DNA of 64,000 nucleotides, taken from positions 10,224,291 through 10,288,290 of the forward strand of contig OZ038323.1 of NCBI GenBank assembly GCA_964035795.1, read 5' to 3'. Positions 41,301 to 54,200 of the stretch are shown here, one piece after another. Origin of the DNA: Pterobdella sp. o SKG-2022. Lineage: Eukaryota; Annelida; Clitellata; Hirudinida; Piscicolidae. Made by a program: the position numbers and the translations under genes. The notes under the pieces were generated by a model that was given only the letters and a program-made list of their open reading frames with translations, was not told the DNA's origin and did not search any database. How positions within the stretch are numbered: position 1 is the first letter of the stretch; every line of letters starts with the position of its first letter.

Positions 41301-44300
41301 AAATTCAAATACTGCTAAATTTTCAAGCCAACGTTATCTTTTTATCTTTAATTTATTTTCAAAATAATGAAGCATTATAAATGATTCGAAAAAAAGCCTG
41401 GCAACCGGATAGTATATAAGCAGTCATACCCCAAGGACCATCTGCTCTAAAAGTACAGTTATCTTGAATACTTCCCCAAAAACTTTTTGATAGAGAAGTT
41501 TTGCAAGAAAAACCTAGATATTTCTTTCATAATATCTTTTTTCTAATTATAGAATTTATTTATTCTCATTTATCTTGGTTTATTGCAGAATACTTTGAAA
41601 AGGTTTATTTCATACAATTTGCACTATCTCATGTCTATTCAATGCTTACTTCTCAAGCCTTTCTTGCTATTTTAATAGCTTTTTTATTATACTAGTTATT
41701 TTATTTTTCTCACAGGTTTTGAATTTTTTTTTTGAATTTTTTATTTATGATCTTGGAAGTTTTCTCTCTTAATTGAACTTCATTGTCATTTACTTAGACC
41801 TTTTTTCCCTGTATTTCATTTTTGATTCCAACTCTCCGCTTTTGAAGGTTTCATGACTATCAAATATAAAGCTTTAATTAAAAATTGTTTTTTGTTTTCA
41901 CGAAACATTGAAGGATTATGATAAATATGAACTTCAAACGACCTATTTTTTTAATTTCACAACTCAGTAAGTTTCCAAAATATAATTTTAAAAATCATTT
42001 AAGTTTTACAAAACGTGAAAACTTCATATTTTTAACCAATCAATCATTCTCAGTTTAAACTTAGCATTGAAATTCGAAACACGACAGCTACAGATGCAAA
42101 CTCGCCTGTCAAGACCACGGGACACCCTCTCTCAAATCCTCAGCCTCCATTCTCATTCAGATAAAAGACACCAATGATAACCCACCATTCTTTTTACAAC
42201 ACTTGTATTCAGTTTCCGTGGTTGAGAACAATAAGGCAGGTTTAGGAATTTTAAGCTTACAAGCTTCTGACGTTGATGACAATACCACACTACATTACTG
42301 GCTCGATGATGAAGATTCTTTTGTTATTGATGATAAGGAAATTCTCAAACCCATCTATTCGTTCGATAGGGAAGTGCAAGAAAACTACAACTTGACAGTG
42401 TATGTTAAAGACAGTCTCAATGCCCCAAGTCACACAGCTTCAACTTTTGTGCACGTTAAAGTGCTTGATGAAAACGACGAAAAACCAATCTTCTCTTCCA
42501 CTAAGTACCACTTTGCGGTTTTTGAGAATTTTTCCCCATTTGTTTTGAAGCCATCGTTTCAATACCACCCTGTGACTGTCGGTAAAATCGAAGCAACAGA
42601 CGCAGATTTGGAGCCATTTAATAAATTCACTTTTAAAATACTTGAAGATAAAAACGGAACAGCATCATTGTTTCCGTCGCAACATCATTTCTCAATCGAG
42701 ACACGTACGAACTTTTATCGCGGTAGAATTCCTTTTGCCATCAACTCCACCACAGGGGTTATTACATGCTCTTCGTTGCTCGACAGAGAAGCTCAAGCCT
42801 TTTACTCCTTCAAAGTAGTCGCCATTGATTACTTTTTACCACAAACCCTCCAATCAACGTGCGATGTGGTTGTTGAAATTCTCGATTTGAATGATGAAGC
42901 GCCAATCTTTTTAGAGCCAAAAAACCCATATTTACTGGAGGGCGAGCCAAGCGACCATACATCTTCAGTAAACAGCCTTTATGGCCACGAGTGTGATGTG
43001 AAAAACAATAGTTATATTATAGATCAAATCAAAGAGAACAATACCAACAGAAATATTTTCTATAACATAAACCATGCAGAGGGGAAGGATGCTTTCATAA
43101 AACACAGGCTTACAAATGTAGAAGTAAGCTTGAAATTTCTATCTAGAGTTAATCATTTAATACCTTATAGTTAAAACTTTTATTGCTCTTTTGACATTCA
43201 CATAGCAAAAAAAAAGACTTTAAATAAATTTTAGTATTTGTTTTAAACAAAATTTTTTTTCTACGAAAACAAAAACCATGTTTTATTAAAGGAAATTTTG
43301 CGAGCTTTTCTTAAGTTTAGCTTATGAGTATTCTACTTGATAACGTGAGTTAGACTTACTGAAATCTCCATACGAATCTTCTTTAATATAACTTAACGCT
43401 TGATTTTGGCTTATCAAAGTATTCCTTCAAAATTTTTTATAATTCTAACCGACTATTCTTTCCCATTTTTATTTACCACATATAAAAAAAAATTAGCGAA
43501 CTTTTGATTAAAAAATTAACCTCTATGATTTTTATTATTTGCTTGAAAAATGAGGCAAATATTTATTCATAGAATTTATTTCGTAATTTTCTTGTTTTTT
43601 AAATTATCTTAAATAAACATCATTTGCATATAAAAACTCCCAACAACTTTATTTTGGGCTCCAGCATTCAGAACATAATGGAATACCTTGTTTCATCATT
43701 CCTCTACCGAGGGCAGCGTTGCCAGGTTATGAAATAGCACGACTGGTTGCTATGGACGGAGACGCGCAAGGAAACAACTCAAAAATTAAGTAGATTTTCA
43801 CATTTTTTTGAAAAAATTATATAAAAATTTTTAATGATATTCTCGTAAAATTTCGTTTTTTCGAGCTCAAAACTTCACTGAGAAACTTGCGCATTCAGTC
43901 CCGAAATTGATTGACTTTATTAGATTTTTTCAAAAGTTTTTTTATCTGGTCGTTTTTTTGAATAGATTGAATTAATTTATTATAAATTGAAAGAATCTTC
44001 AGTCGAATGTTAGGAAATGTATGAAACGCACCAACCATTTAAGGTTTGGCTTGGTGGAGTCTTCAAAGATGGTGGTGGTGTCGCCGGAAAAGGGGGCTGT
44101 TGTCTTGGTGGAAACTTTAGTGCCGCCAAGTAACAAAATCGTTAGTTCTTTTGATAAATTTTCAGATGAAGTTCATCTAATGAATCGAATTTATGTTGAA
44201 AAGGATTATTTATATAGTTAACGGATATAATCTTTATGTTTTTAATTATTAGCTTAATGAACCCACTCATAAATTGAACTTATTATTATTATTGTTGTTT

Positions 44301-47300
44301 TTATTAATGGAAGTGTAAGATGACATTATAAACTTTTCCTCCCATACGATGAAAAATTATGGTTACTTGTAAAAACATCGTGTAAGAGAATTTCTCAAAA
44401 ACATTTCATCTTTGAATTTATTTTTAAGCTATTTTAATCTTTAAAAACATTTTCAAAACTTTAACTTCAAGAAAGAAATTTAGAAGAAGTTTCTATTCGT
44501 TTAAATACATATTATTGTCATTAAGGCAAAAAGTTTTCAAACGGAGCAGATAACGGTGATTTGGAGGGATGAAAGACAGTAAACTTCTCGTTTGAATTAC
44601 CATCTGCTTTATGTCACTCATATTTTGTAGTTTGAAAAGCAAGTAATTTTTTTGATTTGGAACTGATGCTCGTAATTAAAGCATCCGCATAGTTGCTTCC
44701 AATCCTCAAATGCTTGCACGAATAATTAAATGGCCTTTTTATTTGAATTCCGAATCTGCATACCATACAACTTCAGTTGTTAATAAAAAGCTTTTTTTGT
44801 TACAAAAAAATTTTTTCCTACAAAAATTTTTTTTAATTCTATAATTATTATGGAATGTAATTTTCAAAAAACAAATATGAGCGAATAATTTTGGATCGAT
44901 GATCATGCAATCCCTCACAAAAAAATGTAAAAACAAAAACAAATTGTGAATGCATAGCAAACACAAATGCTGTTTTTATAGTTATATGCCTACAGTTACA
45001 AAGCACTGAAGTGGCTTTCTGTCTATGAAAACTGCAAAAAACATCTCAGTAATAATGATCTGTCACTCGAATTAGAAATTAAAACTTAGGAATAATTCTA
45101 TTTGATAGCGTAAGTATGTGTTCATAGAATTGAAATATGCAATATTCTTTTATCGTCTCCTTATCGAGTTTTCAAGCAACAAAGCAATTCTTAGGAGGAC
45201 TTTCTCACGAGAATAACCCTCATAAACATGATTTTGTTTTCAAAAACTATAGTGTTATAATTATGCTGATAACAAACTTTTGAAACAAAAGTTTAGCTTT
45301 GCTTATATAACTCTGTACAGTTTTTGCGTTGAAAAGCTTAAAAAACCTGGGATCAACTAAAATTAATCTATCCGCGATTTTTTGAATTTTTTTGTCAAAA
45401 TGTACTAAATACCATTTATTTCGTTCTTTTTCAATAATGTTTTTAAAAAATTGAAAATTTTCAGAGTGAAACTGTTAACTTCCTCGATTCCAAATTAAAT
45501 TCTAAAAATACACCCAACGTTGTGGCAGAATTATTGTGCATGGACGAGTGCATGCAAAGCAAAAGAGACTTAATTGATGGATTGTGTTCATTAAATATTC
45601 AATAAAACTCACAGACTGTGTGGCTCACAGCTGAAGACCACGGGAACCCCACCCAACTGAGCCTCGCCAAACTGATCCTCATCCCTGTCGATACCCTCCC
45701 TCTTCGTTTCAACTCCTACCACGTGAACAGTGATTTTGACGGCCCTCCAATAGAGAAGGATGTCTTTGAGAAAGATCTGCATAATGCTGAGTGGTCGAAT
45801 GAGCTCTCAACTTTGGTGTTGGTGCTCATAACATTGGGATGCATGCTTAAAGGACTCCTTATAACTATGTGCTTGTTCGCTTTAAAAAAACAAAACTTAT
45901 GTAAAAAAACTCGAGAAGAAAGAGACGAAGGGCCAGCAGGTTTGAGAAAAGAAAATGCGAAAGTGGGTGGGTGTTGCTTGGCGGTTTTTGAATTATTTAC
46001 CGGCCGCTTTTGCTGCTTTTGCTCGAATATTAAAAAAAACTACGCTTGTAACAATTTGTGCTGTAAAATAAAAAAACATAGGAAACCAAAAAAACAAAAT
46101 AATAAAAGAAAGAAGTGCAAAAGCCGACTACAGAAAGACTCGAAGTTCTGTTTGAATGATGGCGCTGTGGCAAACATAGACTTGTATCTGCAAGACCAAT
46201 CGAACAAAAAAAAAACAAGATTCTGTAAATGCACCATTGAAAATAAGATCTTTTATTCAGGCGGATCTCAAAATAAACTTCCAGACACCATCATCAACGT
46301 GAATGGTCTGGCACCGTTGGAAGAATCCATGCTGGACCTCCCAGAGCTCGAGCCCTCCACCACATTTTGTAATCACGGTGGTAATGATAACTTCATTCCT
46401 AAAGGTTGTAATCTGATTGAAGATGTGGGCGAGTTGGCGAAGAAGGATAAGCTTGTAAAGGTGCATAACTCTTTCAATAAAACCATCAACACTAAGCGCA
46501 ATGATGATAATGCCATTGAATGCGTTGATGCTAACATAAAAAAGGCCAATGATGATAACAACCTTGTAATTGGTAATCGCAAATTATGCCTAGAACACGA
46601 AAAGAACGCCAGACAAAGACTCAAAGGGGATAAAAATTATGAATATAACAGTATAAAAAAGAGCATACAAATAAACAACAAGAAGCAAAATAATATGACA
46701 GAAAAAATTGATGTTGTTTTTGTTAATCTCAAGCCAGCCGTGAAGTCTAAAACAAACTCAAACTCAGAAAAAAGTAATGAATTAAAAAAAATTTTTTTTG
46801 TTGAAAATGTCTGAAAATTTAATCACGTTGAAAGTCAATTTAACAATCTACAAATTCCCCTTTCATAAAGTCCATCAAATTTTAAGTTGATTCTTTGACC
46901 TTCAGCATTCAAATTTCTAAATTACCCACATGTCGCTGAATCTATCACACACGAATAAGCGACAAACGTTTCAAAAAATATTTTTAAATCCTCAAATACG
47001 TGAGGTTTACACCGAGCTCTACTTTATTTATAATGAATTTTTTCCAAATTACTAGTTTGCATGACTCGTTTGATGGTTCTTGCAAGTATCGCCACTTTCA
47101 AATTAGTTTGACACCCTCGCATGCCAAATTTCATGCACTTCAAAGCATTGTTTGTCAAGACGACAAAGATATTTAAAAGATATTACTTTTCATAAATATT
47201 TAATAAACTAAATTTTTTTAAATTTCAAAAAATAGTTTTTGAGTTCTCCATAATAGCCAATCATGTCACAGCTCCCCACAACAAGATTGAAGACCACAAC

Positions 47301-50273
47301 ACACTGCCACGAACCAACAAGAAGGATTTCTTTGATGAAACTTTCTTAAATACTCTCAAAAACTCCACAATCCATGCATCCAAAAACCCCTTTCCCAGTC
47401 TGGAGAACTGCAAGCAAGCTTCGGTAATTCTGAGATCTTTATGTTATCATTAATTCACCCTTAAACGCTATGTCGCCTAACAGAATATCAATAGCTCTAA
47501 CGAAGGAAAGAGTCGAAATGTTTCTATAGAGATAAAAAGTAAATTAAGGCTATTATTATGATTACGCCGAGTCTAAATGGTATATTAAGAAATTGGCTTA
47601 TTGTACTCTGACCAATGTATTATTTCATACTTTGTTTCTAGGAACGTAAACTGTGATAAAGCTAATTTCATGCAAACTTCGCTTGTTAATAATTAATCAG
47701 ATGTAAATAAACCTAGAATATAAAATTTTTATCGGAAAACTTGCGGCTTTTCATGATTTTGAAATTTAAAATGGCGTAGAGCATAAACACTGAACTTTTT
47801 AAAAGTTTTTTTGAGATAGGAATGCTAAACATAGCAGGGCTCTTGACACAACAATAAGCCTCTCTTTACTACCAGCCTTCTTTTATTGTTTTAATTCTTC
47901 ATAATCCCCTTTACAAACATGGCGTCTGTATTGGCAATTTTGGTATAACAAGCCGCTAAAAGAAAATAAATACTTAGAAATATAAATGCATTCCAGATAA
48001 AGATGTATTTCCACAATAGTAATGGATATTGGTAGCTTAAGTTATTTCGTGAAAATGTTGCGTAATTATTATTTATTACTATTTACATCGTTAACTTTTA
48101 GCACAAGCGCGGTGATTTGCAGTTATAAAAATACATGTGTAAAGGACAAATAGACAAGCAGAACTATCGCGGCCGAATCTGGTCTGTCAGCAAAGTTTTA
48201 AATGGAAAAATTATTCAAAATAGAATGAAAAAATATACCTAAGCAATGCTTTTCAATTTTTTAGCAAATAGTTGTTTCATTTCATTTAAATTTCATTTAA
48301 GATTTGCCATGGCTTGAAGTGATGAAGAAAAAAGTCTTTCTTCTTTAATTATAAAGAAGCTCTAGAATGCAGCGCAAAGGAGAAAAATGCCTTAAAATTC
48401 GTTTTTTGAAAATACTTGATAAATACTTAAGTAGCAGAAAAACTTTTAGAAGCTTAGAAGTTTTTATACACAGCAAAAATTAATCAAATGGTGATAAGAT
48501 TGGAAAATTCTAACCTTCAAAAGAAAATAAAAATTTTTTTTGTATTTTTGATGGATAGATAAAGCCAACTTTGATATACTCACTACAATAGACACGCATT
48601 GATCGAGAAACTTTTAGCGGCATAATTCATGACACATTAAAAATACCAATCAAGGGATATTTTACTATTACTTCATACATATTTTCGGCTTACACTGTTA
48701 CTCAATCTGGTGTGAGGCAGCTCTGAGACATAAAGAAGACTTAGATTGAGAAAAGGAGACGCATGGAAATATGATATTATACAAAAAAATAAAAGCAGTC
48801 AAAGTTTGTTTCAGAATTGAAAGTTAGCTGAATTGCGCAATTTTCAACTACTTGACACACAGTTTTTGACAGCTTTAAGTTTTAATGCTCTTGAACTTTT
48901 ACACAAAGTATCCATTTTGCGACAATAAACGTGATTTTTGCAACTCACTTTTCGTTGACTTCATTGTTGAATGACATTCACGTAAAAAATTTCTAAAAAT
49001 CATTACAAAATGTTTTTGTTGCTGGAGACTTTAAAATTTGAAAACCGCAAATTTTCTCAAACTCAACAGAATTTAATCGCATTTTTTATAGAGATGGATG
49101 AAGTTCTATATTATTGAAGTATCACGCTTACTTTGCCACAGTCTACATTACATTTTCCGCTGTCTCGTTGCACTCTTTTATCAATCAAGCGGCTTGCTAT
49201 CGTTCTTTGATGTCTTCTAAGGTGGTATTCAGTTTCTCTCTCCAATACCATTATGATTTAGCTGTGTGGAAAGTTAATGACGCCGTTAAAATTTTGATTT
49301 GCAAGCTTTTGAAGATAAATCGTTTGAACGGTTTATTTAATTTTAAAATTTACTTTCAAATTGAATAATAATTTTTAAAATAACAAAAATTTTAATTAAT
49401 TTCAAAAACCAAACTGATGTTTTCACTAGTGTTTTTAGGTTTCATACTACAACTTCAAAGGAGCAATTCATACAAATACCTTCTAATACCCATATTTGCA
49501 GACACGCCTCCATTTCGTGAAACCAGTTTTGGTGAATTCTCAAATTGCTCCAGGTTGCAGACTTTATGTTTTTAATATTTAAAATTTATAACCTCATAAC
49601 TCATTCATGTTTAGTTGTTTCTATAATCTATTTCTTCGATATTTTCTCTAATAAGTAATAGAAACTAATTAATTTTTGAGCATTTTTTATGTGAAGTTTC
49701 CATTCAGGGCCTTTTTAATTTTCAGCTAAATCATTTTGAGCTTTTTTAATGCTACAGTTTAAAGAATGTTTTTATTCATCGACAATAATATAAATTAGGA
49801 ACAGAGCTGCTTCAATAATTCAACAGTCATGCATGCTACACATCATAACAATATTATTCTTTTCAGACCATCACACCCCACACTGGAAAGAGACTCTCAT
49901 GCTCCCAACACATCACATGGTCCCCCAAATGCTACAAAACTCCCCCGTTTCCCTCTACAACCCTCAACAAAAAGTTTATTTAGAATCTCAACAACAACAA
50001 AAATTTTTAAAGACCCATCGACAACCTAATTTTAACGATACCCTGTTCAATAAGCCATCAAACTTCACCTCTCAAAACCATGAAATACCCACAAATCTAT
50101 TCAAATTACCACCATTTTTCGTCAATAAACAATCTACATCGACCAAATACTCACAAAATGTGACGCCTATTCTCAAGCAATCCAAACATCCTGACTTGAC
50201 ATGTGGTCCAAACCCCAAGCTGTCTTCCTCTTTACACTCCCTTAAAGCCACAGCCAGAAGCAGCCTTGTTTGA
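26364..50273 (+). CDS. Protocadherin-like transmembrane cell-adhesion protein
   Basis: Calcium-dependent adhesion receptor at the cell surface. Exons: 26364-27261, 27343-27998, 30493-30888, 31021-31186, 36582-36700, 38642-38943, 42094-43123, 43665-43789, 44044-44140, 45615 to about 46572, 47257-47423, 49502-49553, 49867-50273. All phases agree; the tenth exon's donor is uncertain because several phase-1 GT sites exist (46062, 46224, 46404, 46572), and its frame stays open to a TGA at 46814. With 46572 the protein is about 1,790 aa. Order: signal peptide (ILMFFCYSLTLFLANAG), a basic unstructured stretch of about 240 residues, seven cadherin repeats with linkers DVNDNSPQF, DVNDNRPVF, DTNDNPPKI, DTNDNPPFF, DENDEKPIF and DLNDEAPIF, a degenerate seventh repeat (AEDHGNPTQ), one membrane helix (STLVLVLITLGCMLKGLLIT), then a Cys- and Lys-rich juxtamembrane part and a long tail. 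IDRESLC followed by a second Cys in repeat 1 is typical of protocadherins. Seven repeats recall delta-type protocadherins. Confidence 0.88.
27999..30492 (+). other. Protocadherin intron 2
   Basis: 2.5 kb AT-rich intron. Nothing beyond a CATTC/CCTTC-rich patch (29010-29100) and a short segment near 30204-30235 that recurs near 61673 (see findings). Confidence 0.7.
31187..36581 (+). other. Protocadherin intron 4, 5.4 kb
   Basis: The longest intron. AT-rich throughout; contains a 22-bp tandem repeat at 32178-32221. No cadherin-like frame and no transposon ORF visible. Confidence 0.7.
32178..32221. repeat. 22-bp tandem repeat, two exact copies
   Basis: AGTTCTTTAATATTTTATTG plus CC repeats exactly twice, then a diverged third copy follows to about 32245. 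Confidence 0.8.
36701..38641 (+). other. Protocadherin intron 5
   Basis: 1.9 kb intron. The first 300 bp are a degenerate AATACA/TAAAATA-rich stretch. Nothing else recognised. Confidence 0.65.
38944..42093 (+). other. Protocadherin intron 6
   Basis: 3.1 kb AT-rich intron. Several ORFs of 60-105 codons occur by chance; none resembles a cadherin repeat or mobile-element protein. Confidence 0.65.
43124..43664 (+). other. Protocadherin intron 7
   Basis: AT-rich intron of 541 bp between GAA|GTAAGC and CTCCAG. Nothing else seen. Confidence 0.65.
44141..45614 (+). other. Protocadherin intron 9
   Basis: 1.5 kb intron. A possible small extra exon after TTTTCAG at 45463 (SETVNFLDSKL) hits a stop in frame and its phase does not fit, so it was left out. 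Confidence 0.55.
47424..49501 (+). other. Protocadherin intron 11
   Basis: 2.1 kb AT-rich intron within the cytoplasmic-tail coding part. No recognised element. Confidence 0.6.
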
Positions 50274-51262
50274 ACCCTTACTAACAATTGCTTAATATAA
50301 TCGGTACATTCAGTTCAGCTTCTGACAAGTGACGTAACTTCGAAATAAATAGTTCTGTTTGGAGTGGTATATATTTTTTCATGTTTATTAAAAAGTTTTA
50401 TTGACTTAAAACAATTTGACTTTAATGAAATTAAAAACATTAGCTCGAGTAAATCAACAGGACCCATGTTAATATTTCAGTTGTGAGCCTCAGGTAGGAT
50501 GATGATGAATGCCATCCGACATAATACTTTCCACATCTTGAAAGCGATTCTTAAGTTTTTAAGTAACATTACAACCAGAATTATATTAATAATTCGAAAA
50601 AAAAAGAAAAACATGAAAAACTAGCAAAATTTTGGAAGGTTGACAACAAAATTTTTTAATTAATTTAAAAAATATTTCCGGGTTTTTCTGCAGTTATTTT
50701 TAATTTTTGTGGAAAAGTCGTTGAAACTAAAAATAATTGTTAAATGTAAATTAAAAAATCCTGATTAAAAAATTCGTTTGAGAATTTTTTGAAAAAAAAT
50801 ATGGAATGTGAAAAAATGAATCTTCATAATTTTTATCAAAAAGTAATTTTTTCAATTCTGGACCGAAATTATAACAATTTTTCGTAATACTCAACGAAAT
50901 TATAACGAAAATATATGAATTACGGAAAAGTTTCAAAAGCTGAAAAGTTTTTTAAACATCCTATTTTTCTGTTTTTTTTTCTAAATTTTTTCGTCAAACT
51001 TTATCTGTACTTTAATGAGAGCGTTTGATTTTTCTAAGCGGCTTCTTAGAGTCTAATTTGATAACACCAATTGCTTTTTGTTGCTTTATAGTTTAAATGC
51101 CATTCAAAAAAATCAAAAAAAATTTGCAGTTATTTTTTGCTTTGATTACTTCCGCTTTGAAAATTTTTTTTTACTATATATAAATAATACAGTAAACGAA
51201 TCAGAAGGGCATTAGCAGAAATGAAATGATTTAACGAGATAACTTGATTACATTCATTTTCA
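50274..51262. other. Convergent intergenic spacer
   Basis: AT-rich spacer between the 3' ends of the protocadherin gene (plus) and the FAMeT/winged-helix/phosphorylase gene (minus). No gene seen. Confidence 0.6.
50344..50349 (+). terminator. Polyadenylation signal of the protocadherin gene
   Basis: AATAAA 71 bp downstream of the TGA at 50273, a normal distance for a short 3' UTR. Confidence 0.5.
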
Positions 51263-54200
51263 TCACAGTGTTTGTATAAAGGCTTTGCAGACAGCCGAAG
51301 CTACCAAGCTACTGTATGGCTGCCATGATTTTGTACTATATCCATTGCAGTAATCACTCACGCCCAAAACAATCGTTACATTTTCTGTTTTTATTCTGCT
51401 TTCGAAAATTGCCTTCATCACGTGAGATAGACCAACATCAAAAGCGCCAACAGAATTCTTCTTGGCAAAGATTCTGCGATAGAATAAATCATTTGAAACA
51501 GTATTCCCGCTTGCCACAGCACCAACATGAACCCTTGTTGTGGTTCTGTGTTTTGTGGCATGCTCCATAGGAAGGATTGGAAGGTTTTTGTGTTCTTGGT
51601 AAAAGGTTTTGTCTGTTTTCATGGCTGGTCGGTTAAACCGGTGGTCATATTTGGTTAGCTTATCACGTGAACAGCTTAAGTACCTAGAATATTAAAAACC
51701 GCGTTAAAATTAAACTTTAATATGCTTAAATGTAAAACAAATACGCCAAAAAAACCTTTGCCAAGAATAATTTTTCATCGCAAAAATTTTTATGCTTTTT
51801 TGCAAAGCTTCGTGTTTCTCTGCATTCCAACAAGAAGTGACGTAGGAGGCGGAGTTGCCAGTTGGATCAGCTCCTAAATCATCCAACACGGCTGAAACTT
51901 GCACGTAAATAGCTCCATCCGAATCACGTGGGCAACTTAAAACTACGTCACCTCTGCGTATATGTTTGTCAGCATCCTCGAAACTCGGCACTCCTCCACC
52001 CACCCCCACCACCATTATGTGCTCGATGCTCTTGAAATGTCCTTTTCGGGTTTACAAGTAGTTATATGGGTTTTGAAAATTTATAAGTCAGTATTTCTAC
52101 CATGTTCACATTCGTTATTGATACAAGCTAAAAAAATGTTGGCGAATGAAGTTCGTGGAATTTGAAGAAAAATAATGCAAGTGGAACCTTTGCGTAGATA
52201 TAGAAAGTTATTTAATGTTGCATAAAAAAGGCAAATAAAGAGGCAAGTTGAATAATGTATTTATGCAATAAAGTGATATAATGGTACATACCCAGCATCG
52301 TTTTTAGTGCACAAACGTGTGAAGATTTTGAATCCAAACAACTTTCAAAGTTCGGCAGTTTTATGCAAACCGCCATTTTATCCCCCATCGAACCAATAGA
52401 GTAAGCCACGGTATCTGGGGTATTATAACACCATTATAATACCATACAATAAGAAATATTCAAAAATATTTTAATACAGGTTTTCCTTAAATTTTCTTGA
52501 AAGAATTTACGTTTTTTGTTTTCTGTTTCGATGATGATAAAGTCATTGTCATCCATCATGCTATCCATTGCAGTTTTCTCTATAAACAATGACGTTATAA
52601 TGCCCACAGTCACTTCTTTGTTTCGCAGGAAACTTTGAAGAATGGGGTTTCGAATTATATCTGAGAAAATAATATTTCAAATTTTCAAATATTTTATCAT
52701 TTTTTCGTAATAAAAAAGGTTGAAACCCCCGCACTGGAAATATGAACGAAATAATTAATGCCAACACGAAGTTTATGTCTGAACTGCCTTCATTAAAATT
52801 TGAAAATAAATCTTTCAAATGACTATCAAGAAAAACCTTGCTTGTGTTCAAAAAGATGAAAAGGCGCTCTCATCCAATAGCCTCTATCAGTTTCAACCAC
52901 CAGTCGCTCTTTGGTCATCTGCTTTAGAAACATTACAATCTCGGCCATTTTCCCAATGTTTATAGTGCTATGTCTGGTAATTGATTTATGATGTTTCAAT
53001 AGAGTTTAGTTTATTTTTTTCATCTTAGAGTTTGTTTTAATTGTTGACTATGAGAATTTGTTTATTTTTATTCACCTCATAATCTCGCTCATACTCAAAG
53101 ACATGGGAAAAGCTTCTTCAAGATTTTGAATAATTTTCTCTTTTTTCCCCCACCAAACAAGACCTTTCACTACCCTCTTCATCAAATCTTTTCTATTTTC
53201 TTTTCTTTCTTCGTCTACTTCTGTTTAATAGAACAATTGTTTAGAATTCTTATGAAATTTCAAAGCTTTTCTCTGATGTTATCAAAATTATGTCAAATTA
53301 ACGAAAAGCTTTATATATATATATATATATATCATTTCCAGATTCAAGTTTTTTTAATAATAAAAGATTTGTTTAAAATTTTTTATAAATTAGTTCAATT
53401 ATGGAAAAAATTGCAAAATTCTGCATTTTTTCCTCGATAAAACATTTTTTGCGATAAATGGCAGCCCAAAATAATTCTTGCTAATAATATTTTGTAATTG
53501 CAAAATAGGAAAAACAATCAATCTAAAGCAATTTTCAGAAAAGTTTAAAAATAACTTAATGATTAAAAAAGAAAAAAATAAGACTAGATAAATTTTCATT
53601 AATTTTAAAATTTTTTCGAAACATGAAAAATAGTAAATCTTTTCAATCGCTAGTCTTCAGGCTTAAAGATAGTTTGAAACGGCTGAAGCTTTGAAACATC
53701 AAAAAATCATCTAGCCATATTTCAACAAATGTACTCATCCCATTAAAATTCTTGAAAGTAATTTAAAGGAATGTTACATCTCTAATAAGTAAATCAATAC
53801 AACTGGCAATTAACCATGGCAAATATTTTAATGATAATCTTTTAAAATGCTCAAAAAATTCTCCACTGATTTTCAGAACGATTAAACGTTCAAGTTATGG
53901 TTCGTATAGCTCAGTTGGTGTAGCATTAGACTGATTATCTAAAGTTGCCGAGTTCGATCCTAGGTCCGATCAATAATTAGCACCTATTTCACAGTGTTTT
54001 CGTTACATTAAATTTGTAGCAAGCGCTTTGGACTTTATGGAAAATTATTTTTCAATTACTACATTATATTGCATTACATGGAAGCAAAAACATCATTACC
54101 ATAACAAAATTTTAATGTCAAATTTGTCAAATTTATCGGTAATTACGCAAAAAGCATTAGTCTTCGAAAAAGTGAAAGTTAATTGTAGCTAAAAAGTTGA

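Noticed and set aside
45463..45605. Extra protocadherin exon after TTTTCAG
   Set aside because: It stops in frame, and exon 9 (ending 44140) and exon 10 (starting 45615) already join in phase with normal cadherin-repeat spacing.
53899..53970. A tRNA gene
   Set aside because: The A and B boxes are good, but the sequence runs into a body shared with other copies in the window, lacks clean acceptor-stem pairing, and is better explained as a SINE head.
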